Shown here piece after piece: positions 10,801 through 21,000 of a stretch of 64,000 bases of DNA. This DNA is from Cubamyces lactineus (Eukaryota > Basidiomycota > Agaricomycetes > Polyporales > Polyporaceae). The translations under genes were made by a program, and so were the position numbers. The stretch lies in the NCBI GenBank assembly GCA_022376465.1, contig JACDTU010000010.1, positions 992,001-1,056,000 of the forward strand, read 5' to 3'. Position 1 is the stretch's first letter. The number at the start of each line of letters is the position of its first letter. A model generated the notes under the pieces. It saw nothing but the letters and a program-made list of their open reading frames with translations, did no database searches and had not been told where the DNA came from.

Positions 10801-12241
10801 TAGAAGGTACTCCGAAGCAGAAGACTACGCGCCATCGGACAACGCGAGGGAAGAGGATCCAGCGCCGGGCGATCTCAGGAGCTGGAAGTCGAGTGCGTGA
10901 GCACCCTATGGAGACCGTTGACCCTCAACAACATGTCCAAATCTCTGAGGAACAACACGACTGGATCAATATACAGTCCTTTGTTGCCGAACATCGGGGC
11001 GATCCAGCAGTTGAGGTTTGGAATATATTGATGCAATGATGCTCCGCTTTGCTGACGATGCATCCCAGGACTTCATTCCTAAGCTGCGGAACCACGTCCT
11101 CGCGCGTCTCAACGGTCGATCTGGGGAGGATCATGCACCTTCTCGGGGAGACCGTATGTCACTGCGCATACGACACGATCGCATGTACTTACACCAAACC
11201 ATGCGTGTGAATTACACGACGTACGACATGCGCAGGGCTGCGGACTCTATCAATCCACGCAGTCGCCCGGACATCCTCATGCGCGCTCCCGCGGACAGCA
11301 CCCACCCCTACCTCTATGCACGGGTTCTCAGCATCTTCCATGTGCGAGCTTATACCCATTCTCCGGAGAAGCCTGAGGAGGATCCCACGCCCGTGCTCCT
11401 GCAGATACTGTGGGTACGGTGGTTTGACTTCGACGAGACCTCTCCGTGGGGCTTGGATGCCTGTCGCTTCCCCCGGCTCAAGTTCGCGCACCTTGAAGAC
11501 GAGGCTTTCGACTTCGTTGCTCCCGAGCGGGTGCTACGTGCGTGCCATGTAATCCCTGCCTTTGCACATGGCAAATCGGATGTCGCCTTACCGGGAATCA
11601 GTATCGCGCGCGCCAGTGATCCCGAAGCGGATGATGAAGATTACAGGTATTACTACGTCGGAATGTATGTCTCTTCCCTAACATACACTCTTTACCATTC
11701 GATTGTCCAGTCCCTCACCTCATAGTTTGATCTTAGGTTCTCAGATCGTGACATCTTTATGCGCTACCTTGGAGGCGGTGTTGGCCATCAGCAAGACGGA
11801 CTGGTACCTCATGTGCAAGTAGTTGCCGGCGCACAGGACGACACGGAGGACGAGTTCTCAGCAGGGAATGCCGCCGTGGCGCTGGCTGGACCCTCGCAAG
11901 CTGCCCATGAACGCCTCCTGATTCGTATTCCTCCTCGCAGTGGAGCAGCCTATGACGACGAGCCAGACGTCTCTAGCGACGACGATATTGACAATGAAGC
12001 TAGTGACGATAACGAGGATGAAGAGCTCGACTATGGCTATGCGTCGTCAGCAGATGACGACGAGTTTGGTAGCCCGGACGATGATCCAGGCGAACCAGGC
12101 GAAGTTTCCGACGGAGAAGCAGGTTGTAGGCTGGACGAGGAGGACATGAACAGACAGAGCGATGGGGACGACGAGGACGATGGGGACGACGAGGATGATG
12201 GAGTGGATGAAGATGACTTTCAAGGATTTTCTGTACTATAG
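7867..12241 (+). CDS. Plavaka-type transposase with N-terminal C2H2 finger, apparently intact
   Basis: Encodes the large protein typical of basidiomycete Plavaka DNA transposons (RNase H-fold transposase; I recall them as CACTA-related). I joined about eight exons into roughly 1,300 codons with no stop or frameshift. It starts with a C2H2-like finger (CSGCGDTFKQLKKHQSVC) and a charged coiled coil, then Pro-rich linkers. The core follows: FRLMRWFYSGS, LAEDFDREALRGFSTK, GSDSTHLTNFGSASLWPIY, HHLAYIPSLPD, RRRIFPRLLTYTADYPEK, RCPCPDCLVEK (zinc-binding), MFVPDLMHEFELGVWKS, KIPTFGRDTIRRFGANV, KKLAARDFEDLVQC, ATWHALAKLRLHSD, and VKRFYVRTNK. The C-terminal part has MRVNYTTYDMRRAADSINPR, ILWVRWF, and FMRYLGGGVGHQ, then an acidic Asp/Glu tail. 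Start 7867 precedes the finger; an in-frame ATG at 7816 would add a hydrophobic stretch. Confidence 0.92.
7867..12241 (+). mobile_element. Plavaka-type DNA transposon (minimal extent, ends not found)
   Basis: Only the transposase gene itself delimits this element. By eye I found no terminal inverted repeats or target-site duplication between 7200-7870 on the left and 12240-12670 on the right. The element could be longer, it could include the divergent DUF6698 gene, or its ends may have decayed. No second copy is visible in the window. Confidence 0.7.
12161..12196 (+). repeat. Two 18-nt tandem units in the acidic tail of the Plavaka gene
   Basis: The unit beginning gatggggacgacgagga occurs twice in tandem with a single base change at the end, and imperfect GAT/GAC repeats follow. 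It adds Asp-Gly-Asp-Asp-Glu-Asp units to the tail, probably by replication slippage. Confidence 0.85.
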
Positions 12242-12676
12242 ATTGATCAGGCATTGCTATCCTGTAGCTGAGAGCGACTGCGTTGCACTGGCGTGCCCAA
12301 CTTTGCAATACTCCCCCGCTCCGCGACCTCTGATGTATACGATATTGAAGGGTCGCGCTAGATTATATCTACTTGTGTCTCTGTTCAAGCCTATATAACC
12401 GTTGGGCACGCTTATATGCAATTGCACGCCTTGTATTTGGGGGCTTCAATTGTGAGCGTCTGTACTCCGACAAACTCGGCGCCTCGAAGTATAATTCACA
12501 CACGCCAGATGGGATTTCGCTGATGGTGACCCACAGCATTCCGTAGTCCACCGATCGTTGTGATATTACAAGATGCTACATACTGGCCATAGAAAGCAAC
12601 AGAACGGACATACTGAGAAGATACTACTCTAAGATGGGCATGAAGACGTGAATGCGATGGTCGTGCATGGAGGGCA
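12242..12676. other. Convergent intergenic region, no gene seen
   Basis: Contains the 3' ends of the Plavaka and NSA2 genes, which point towards each other. A long minus-strand frame continues from NSA2 into this stretch, but the conserved NSA2 terminus and a good splice site place the real end at 12677. No terminal inverted repeat was recognised. Confidence 0.5.
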
Positions 12677-13746
12677 TTAGACGACTGTGAACGGAATGTC
12701 AGCAACGCTCCACATACTGAATATACTATCGACATACGGAGTACTGCATTGACGCAACCGTCGTTTTCGGGGTTGTTCGTGATTTGCGCATACTTCCCGA
12801 ATACGACCTTACCGCCTGCGGTAACCATACCCAACTCAGAGACATTGACTTCAATGACCGTTCCCTTTGTGAGGACGCCCAATTGCGTGTACATCGGCGA
12901 CTGGGGGTTTTTCTTGACGCCAAGGATTTGCAGTTGGAACGTAGCCTTGAGGTCAGCTGTTAGGCAGACGTTGTTAGCTCTGGTTACCCGCAACCATCCT
13001 TTGACATGATCCTCACGATGAGTGACGTTAGCCTTCTTGTAGCGGAGTGCCATAGGGCGAATGAAACGCTCCATCTTGACCGGCTTACGGGTGAAGCCCT
13101 CGCCCACGAAAGTTGCCTTAGTGACCATCCGCTTCCAAGCCTTCTTCTTGCTCTTGCCCGTCCGCATGACCTTGAACATCTCATCCTCCGCAATACCCCT
13201 GACCTTGGGCAGAGGGACAGCATACTTGGCGGCCTTGTCTTTCCGCTTCTCCTTGATGGCGGTGGACAGGGCCTTAGCATCCTTCTGGCCTTCACGGTCG
13301 AGCAGGTAGGTGGGCAGCGCGCCCTCCGGTGCGGATGAAGAATCCTTCTGCTTGACATTGCGCTCATCATGCGCCTTGAGGGTCTTCTTCATCTGCACCT
13401 TCTCAGCATGGCGCTTAGCATGCAAGATCTTCGCCTTCAGACCGAATGCTTTTTGGGCGATCGCGGATGAGCGGTGGGCCTCACGAGCTTCACGTTTACG
13501 CCTGTTGGATGGGGATGTGTGATGAGAATAGGTTATGAGTATTTTAAAGATCAACCACGCACTTCCGCTCGAAGTAATCCAACCGCCGACCATGTCGCTT
13601 GATATGCTCCTCGATGTACTCGTTCTGTAGAAAAAGTGGTTGAGCGAGGGCCTCACAATCCCTCTCATATCACAACATACCTGAGGCTATATTTCACATG
13701 TATGTAAGCGATGCTGTCAATGCAAGGCAAACGATGAACATACCAT
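12677..13746 (-). CDS. NSA2: Ribosome biogenesis protein NSA2 (60S assembly factor)
   Basis: Nsa2 is an essential nucleolar factor for pre-60S maturation and 27S rRNA processing (eS8-like C-terminal fold). The conserved start [20 protein letters not shown] is split in a striking way. The ATG alone (13746-13744) ends exon 1. A 6-nt microexon (13686-13681, CCTCAG) encodes Pro-Gln. Exon 3 starts at 13624 with NEYIEEH. Downstream motifs: [73 protein letters not shown], and [20 protein letters not shown]. The end is [20 protein letters not shown], with the last residues in a small terminal exon. All joins keep frame, and the length of about 260 aa is standard. Head to head with the YIP1-family gene across 196 bp. 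Confidence 0.96.
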
Positions 13747-13832
13747 CGCGGGCTGGAGGGAAGGGTGAGAGAGGTGGAGGTGGAAAGTAAATTCGGGGCA
13801 GGCGCTTACGGATTCACGGTGGAAAGCGGTGG

Positions 13833-13844
13833 CACGTGACGTCA
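13833..13844. promoter_or_regulatory. Composite E-box (CACGTG) / CRE (TGACGTCA) palindrome
   Basis: CACGTGACGTCA sits about 100 bp from both start codons in the 196-bp promoter shared by NSA2 and the YIP1-family gene. It overlaps a perfect bHLH site (13833-13838) and a perfect ATF/CREB site (13837-13844). Position and perfection make a shared regulatory role plausible. Function is inferred. Confidence 0.6.
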
Positions 13845-13942
13845 ATACAGCAGCTCGCGTCCACGTCTCTCCTTCCCTCGCAGCAGCTCTACTCACGCAG
13901 ACGACCTCCCCGTTCTCTTTCCTCCCTTCTCTCTGCGTAAAG

Positions 13943-14926
13943 ATGTGGCAAGACAACAGCGCAGCATACGGAGCCTCATCTTCGCAAAACCAGTACTATC
14001 CTCAGCAGCCCGTCGCGCCGCAGCCGGGCGTGCCTCTGCAGTTCTACGCACCCAGTCCAGTCGGCAGCACGTTCTACAGTGGCTCGCGCTCTAGTCTCGA
14101 AGGTCATGTAGGTGCTCAGGGGAGCATACAGGCTGGTGGAGTACCACCAGGCTACGGAGGAAATATACAACCTGCTGGTGGATGGTGGACGGCATTCGGA
14201 ACGGGAGGGTTTGAGGGGGAACCGCCTCTACTAGAAGGTGCGTGGACATTCGCGTAGAGTGGCAAACAAGAGGTTAAGGCTGTCAAAACAGAGCTCGGGA
14301 TTAACTTCTCGCATATACGTGCAAAATCTCTCGCTGTTCTGAATCCACTACGACGAGTAGACGAGCACATCATGGATGATGCGGACCTCGCAGGTCCGCT
14401 TCTGTTTGTATTCTGTTTTGGTACTTTCCTCCTCTTTGTGCGTATAACAACACTGTCGTTAATCGCGTGAGGCCGAGAACTCACAACGATCGTTCACAGT
14501 CCGGCAAGCCTCAGTTCGGATATATTTATGGGGTCGGCGTACTCGGCTCGCTCTCCATCTATACCCTCCTCAACCTCATGTCAGAAAAGGGCATTGACGC
14601 GTATCGCGTTGTCTCCGTCCTCGGGTATTGTCTACTACCCATGGTGGCTGTAGGCGCTCTCAGTGTGGTGGTGACCTTGGAGTGAGTGTTCCTGTCCTTT
14701 CAACCTACCAGCGTATTCATGTATATATCTTAGCGGCATGTTGGGCTACGTCCTATCAACGTTGTCTATCCTTTGGTGCACATATGCAGCATCGGGAATT
14801 TTTGTTGCTGTGCTACGCATGTCAGATCAAAGGCTTCTGCTTGCATACCCCATTGGTCTGCTGTACGGCTGCTTTGCTTTGCTTAGTGTATTCAACGTCG
14901 GAGTTGGCGGCGGTTCGGCGAAGTAA
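13943..14926 (+). CDS. YIP1-family Golgi membrane protein (Yip1/YIPF5 type)
   Basis: YIP1 proteins are multispanning ER/Golgi proteins that bind Rab GTPases and help vesicle budding and Golgi structure. Four exons give about 265 aa. The N-terminal third is cytosolic and rich in Gln, Pro, Gly and Ser ([19 protein letters not shown]). After the first intron comes [20 protein letters not shown], then [20 protein letters not shown], the hallmark DxxDxAGPL of the Yip1 domain. Further segments are [40 protein letters not shown] and [20 protein letters not shown]. The last hydrophobic stretch is [16 protein letters not shown] before a Gly-rich end. Five membrane segments fit the family. The start is the first ATG after the shared promoter. 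Confidence 0.93.
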
Positions 14927-15084
14927 TCTATCACTGGAGGACTATTACATTCTGATATTACTACGAACCATTGAGAATGTGCACGTTGCGGGTGACGGGC
15001 TGGTACGCGATGCTCACGGAAATTAGGTCATGGTATCCTATGTCCAAACTATACAAGGGTATACGGTAAGCTACGCCCGAACAA

Positions 15085-18000
15085 TTACGACTCTCGACCA
15101 GCCAAAGGACCTTCATCCACTCCCCGCGTTAGCTGCTTGCTGTACAACTTGAGCAGCGCCTTCATGATCTCCTCCGTTGGTAGTGTTGCGTACTCATGCA
15201 CATACTGTGGTAATGAATCTTCCAGACTGAACCCCGCCTTCTTCATGAAGAAGGGGTGCATCACGTCCGGAGTAGCCTCGCCTAGTTGCCGCATCGTCAA
15301 TCGTTCGATCTTGCGGTCATGGGGCTCGTACACCAAGCCCTTCGTCTTCGTCGGCGCAGTAGATGACAATGCTGCGTTAGCCGCGGAGCCGGACGACGCC
15401 GCGGATGAGGGATCCGCGGAGCTCGTAGTAGAAGTAGGTGAGAGCAGCTTCGAAGAAGGCGTTGCAGATGCTGTCGAAATCTTGAGAGGGTCCAGCGGAG
15501 AAGCTAGAGATATGTCCTCCAAGGAGTGTGTAGCGAGCGGCACAGTCCTCGTAGATATTGAACCTCGTGCGCGAGGGCGGGTTCGAATGGGGCTGAGCGA
15601 CTCCAAGGCGCCAGCATCGTCGACAGGCGATATCGCTGTCCCTGAATGGTCGTGGGTCTTCTTCCGCAGAGACAGCGCGGGTTGTGCAGAACCAGGTCCA
15701 GGTGCTGCATTGGCGGCGACGCGCGCATCCGCGGCCGCTTGAACCTGCTCCATCTCTCGCGCAAACGTCTTGCGAAGCACAGTGAGCCAGGAATACAGTG
15801 CCATGTTCAGCGAGATGTAAATATCTTCAGCGTCCTTGACGTCCGCCTTCTCGAAGCTGCTCCTGAAGTTGTACGCGAGTACCCGCTGTGCGCCATCCCG
15901 CTTCTCCGTACTCCGCATGCGCATGCTCATTGATGGTAGACCAAAGATCGTCGCCTCGGGCGAGCCAGTGACTATAGCCTTCAGCCAATCGGGAGTGTCG
16001 AGTTGTTGGTCTCTGGCGAGTGCATGATGTAGCTGGGTGAACTTGGATATAGTGATGGCTGAGAAGTGCAGGCGGAGATCGCGTTGCGCGGGCTCCTTGC
16101 CTCCCAGGACGACACGCTGGAGACGAGCATGGACGTTTGCCCCGACGAACTGCGCTAGCTCTGGGTCCCGCATAGAACGAGGGAAGACGATGAGCTGGAG
16201 TCGCTCTAGTTGCAAGCTCATGCGCTGTGCGATGACATAAGAGATGCCGGCCTCTGTCTCCTTCAACTTCGAGCGCGCGGACTTGAACATGGCATTCGCG
16301 ACCGCCGAAAGTGGGTTGTCTGGTTTGGGTGCATTTGCAATGCGGAATGCCTGAGACTCGCGACTCGCGCCCTCCCTCTGAGAGTCAAGGTTCATTCGGA
16401 ACTTATTGACGTATGACATCAGCTTGGGCACTGTGCCGACCGTCATGATCGCGAGGACGTTGGTGCCAGAGACAACGAAGTCCAGATGTACACGTCTGTC
16501 CTTAGTAGGGACGTCTGACGAGATCCGGGACCAGTCATCGTAGATGTAGACAGAGATTGGCTCCGCGCTATGTGGCAGAAACGTTAATCATTGGCAACAA
16601 GCGTTAGTGAAGGCACGTACCGATACTGGATTAGCTCATGGTATTCTGAGTCCAGCTTGACCGTGAACACTCCACTAGCCATCGTGAGATCCAGCATACG
16701 CCCTCCCGCCTCCCTGGCGTATTGACTGCTGTTGCGTTGCACCGTCTGGAACCGGAAGTTGGGCATATTGGCTTGGCCAGAGAGGTTACCGGAGGCTAGT
16801 ATGGAGAGTTGCTCGATGGACAGGGACAACTCCGACAAGACCTCTGTGATTTTGGTGCGAACCAAGGCATCGTCCAAGGTGAGTTTGATGCTGCTGATAG
16901 ACTGCCCCAAGTCTACATCCAGCTCCACGCGTCGGAGTCGAACGATAACTGCAGTAGTCAACTCTTGCTTGGCAGACGGAGGCGCCAAAGGTGTTGCTAG
17001 TGCGCTGGGAGGGTTTGAAGGTCGTTCGGAAGCGGAAGGCGTCGATCCTCCGCTGAAGACGGGTATCCTGTCCAGCCACACCGCCTTGAAGCAAAGGACG
17101 TCTTGTAGACGAGAGAAGCGAATTCCGCCAGAAAACTCGGTGTCCAAGACGACCGAGATTGAGCTGCTAACTCGTCCGGTGTCTGGCTGATGCTTCGCGA
17201 AGGCCATAGAGAAGTTCAGGTTGCGGGCGTCGAGCTTGACGCAGTCTTCGCTGAGAAAGCCGTGCTTGAGAGCAATCGTCAGGCCACCAACAGTCCCGGT
17301 GAATGCGACACGACGAGCCCCAGGCGCGATGTCGATGATGAAACCTCCGCTGTCCCAATGCAGCCCAGCGATGACGTTCGCGTCGGGGCGACAAGTGAAG
17401 AGGAGTTTAGACTGGTCGATACGAAGGCTAAAGCTGATCTTCATGCTAGACACTGGATCTACTTGGCTAGACACGCGGGCGGGAAGCTCCTCGGCGGTGG
17501 CAACTACAGGTAGCAAACCGTGTGGCTTTGGTCCAGGAGACGCCTGCGGTCCTTTCCAATTGCTTGATCGCATATGGTCTTCAACCTTGGTCACGAGTTC
17601 GGATATGAATGGCAAGAGAGTCGGTCTCAGCGTGTTCTGACTGGAATGGATAGTGCTCTTGAAGATCAAAGTGGACGGTTCCGCAGGCTGGCCGTTGTTG
17701 AGGAGCTTGTGTACAGCGGGGGTAGCACGGAATTCGCCCCATACTGATACCTCAGGAAGGTTGAACTCTTCAGCGCCGTTGGTATCTTCGCCACGTCCGT
17801 AAACCAGTGTCGAGAGAACGCCTCTGCGATGAGAAGCACCCGACTCTTTGCTGTGCATGCGAACCTTCCCGCTGGCAAATGTCAGAGTCAAGAAGATGTT
17901 TGAGGTCGGCAAGGCCCCATATCGCTCCTCCGATTTGGCAGGTTCGACTCGAGGACCCATCTCTGTACTAGGGGACGATCGAGAAACGCCTCCGCCGAGC

Positions 18001-21000
18001 CGTTCTACTCGGTCTTTACCTCTCCGATAGACGTCCAGAAGTGATGAGATGAAATCAGGGATTGTAGAGTCGACGTCCAGTACGAAGCCGCTGACCTCCG
18101 CCCCTATGCTCATCCTCCGCGAGCCACCTACGCGCTCCGAACGGACTTCGGCAGTCATATCGGGGTAGACTAGTCGATTGCGGGTCTTGTGGCTCTCTCC
18201 CGAGAAGTCTGCCGGGACGCTCTGTCGGAAGCTGTGGAAGGTTCTTAGAATCTGTATAAAGGCCGCGCGGAATGAAGCTCACCGAGAAACGAATTGGAAG
18301 GCAAAATTGGTCACGGATGCTTGCCCATTTTCTCCCAGATGGCTGCCGAAGCTCAGACGCTTGATCGAGAATAGAAAAGCGCGGACGGCACTGTCATCAT
18401 GACTACCAGATCGTGGCATCTGTAAATCTCGAGCCAGCGAGAGAGGGAAAGCGACGCCAATGTTGTTGATCACGAGGGAGACTGTGTATAGTTCTAGCAA
18501 CGACTTCTCTGCGGTAGACTGTTCGCCGATCTTGACGTCCAGAGTCTTCATCAGGCTCCGCGTTTTCTCCTTGAACTCTTCAAGCTCACTAGCACGCTCT
18601 TCTTTACGGACAAGGACTTCAGCCTAGGAGGTATTGAGTCTTCTCGTATGATAGTAGCCAAGCATTTTCCTTACCTGCAAGTGATCGATGAAATCACCCA
18701 GCTCTCCTATGGAGCTTGGTTGCATCACAGCGTGAACCTTGGCGACTGAAAGTTCAAAATGGGGTGCTGAGGCATCCGATCTCTGCTCCATATGGGCGTC
18801 GAAGTCTACTCGAACGAAGGCAGACCGGCGGTCTCTATGTGCTGGACCAGGAGCCGAGAGTCTAGACGCAAGGGAGAGTGCAAGGTCGGAGAGTTTGACG
18901 TGCCAGAGTGAACGACCGTGATTACTGATACCACCACTGATATCGTCGCATTCGAGGAAGACCGTAGAAGCGAGTCCTTCGAGGCCGATACGGAAGCCCT
19001 TCATCTTGAACGATCCGTTGAACTTAATCGGTGGCTTGCCTTGAGGGGCGGGAACGTCAACAGAGTCACTACGTGGATCGGGCCGCCTCTGTCGGGTTTG
19101 TTCAATGATATGCAGGAGATCGTTGAAGTCTTGCCCTGACTTCTGTTGCACCGAGAGCAGAGTGTCCCAGTCGGATGGCCTAACAGACAAGTGAAAGAAC
19201 TCGACTAGTGCTAGGCCCTGTAGCCCTGCACTGTCGTGTCGTCCGCGGAGAGTGACTGTAGGCAGCTCAAGCCTGATGCTAGAGCTAGGATTCGGGTGAG
19301 CATGGCTTCGACTCTTTGAGATCCCGAAGACGTGAGGTCCCATCTGCAGTCCAAGGAGATGTGCGCCACGACGCCGACTATCGTTCATCAAGAAGCCAAT
19401 CGTTTCGTGCATCTCCCAAGACAGCCAAGTACCGTGCATGACCTGAAGGGTTGCCCGCACTGATGTGACCGAGGCCTGAACCTGGAAGGTCACCAGTCTG
19501 GGCGAGTGGGAACCATGAGAGGGCGGCGGACGAGGGGACTGGGGCGGCCCACGGAGCTCGGATACAAGCGCACGGACCGTAGCATCAAGCCCAGGAAAGT
19601 AATCCGATCTCCAGCCGTCAATGAAACGGTAGAGACGTAGGGCGCTCCGGGGCACATCGAGATGCAGCTGTCCTAGGCCAACGAACACACGGAATATGAC
19701 ATTGCGAGCGGCGTCATGCTGTAAGATGACATTTGTTCTTCCATCTGTGAAGCTCAGCGACGCGAGGACATGCTCCTTTGCCTGGCCTGGACTGGCTGCG
19801 CAAGCTTCGATCGATGCCCCGCCGAACATGAGCGAATGATTGGTCGATATATCCCATCGCGAGTGTTCCTTGGAGGGACACCTGGCCAGAAGGGATGAGG
19901 CGTACGTGATATCAGAATTGCGGAACCGGAGGATGAGTTTCTCCGTAGCGGCAGTGAAGGTGAAGGAGCGCATCGACAGCGTGCAATCTACAGAGAGCGT
20001 CGGTGAGGGCTTGCGTGAGGGGCTCACCGCACGAGGCGGGGGCGAGTGCCTATCGCTATCAGGAGATTGAGTAGAGTGTAACTCTTGGAGTACAAGCTGA
20101 AGTGGCGTCCGATGTTGCCTGTATTCGCGTAAGAGAATCTGAGCGAACTCGACAGCCTGTGGGTGAACAGTAGAGGAAATATGGTCGAGGGATACGCATA
20201 ACGAGAGACGTATGAGGCCGCGTCGCTCTCGATCTCTTGCAAATGATGTGGGTTGACCTTTGCTCGCAACGCTCGTAGCAGCTTGAACAAGGTCTACGGA
20301 TTGGTGGTTTATGCTGACAGTGTTGGGCCCAGTAACAAAGCTACTCTGTGCAGCTTCGTCAGGATGCCGCAATGCGAGACGTATACCGGCAAGTGTGAAA
20401 GAAAAGGCCTCGTAGGGAAGATTCCACGGGTCCCTCGCGACACGCCTGTCTGTGGTTCGTGGCGCATGTAGTAGATCGTGTAGTAGTGTGTGCTGCGAGA
20501 TATCGGAGGAATCGTCGTCTCCGCCCACACCAAACCACTGGCTATGTAGGGTCTGTAGCACTTCTTCGATGGAGACTTCGTAATCAGCATCGCGATGCAT
20601 GAATTGTACTGCTTGTCGCTCGCGCTCGTCCAGGAACCGGAGGCAGAATCGTAGATACACCAAGAACTTGAAGGTGATATCCTTACGCAAGTTGTCGGGT
20701 AGTCCATGTTGGATCAGATATGATGGTTGGATCGTGGAGAGGGGATCGACTGCAGAACGCTGGCGTGAGTATGTGAGGATACCGTGCACGATCTGGCGGT
20801 CCGAGGACGGCATCTCGGCAGCCAGGTTGCGTTGCGTTATTACAAGGCCGCAAGAGAACCTAGCAAGAACGACGATAGTAGCCAGCACAAGATCAGGGCC
20901 AGAGTGGCCAATGTCGGCGGATAAGACCCCCAAAGAGATGGACAGTTGGTTCCGTAGCATAGAGACAAGAGTGGGGCCGATCGATAGCCAGCATTGTGCG

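Noticed and set aside
7200..12676. Terminal inverted repeats for the Plavaka element
   Set aside because: I looked for matching inverted ends and for CACTA-like termini on both flanks and found none I could defend by eye.
12496..12700. Extension of the NSA2 minus-strand frame beyond the conserved domain
   Set aside because: The NSA2 terminus AVLLV is restored by a splice to 12677; the extension reads through the intron and has no family similarity.
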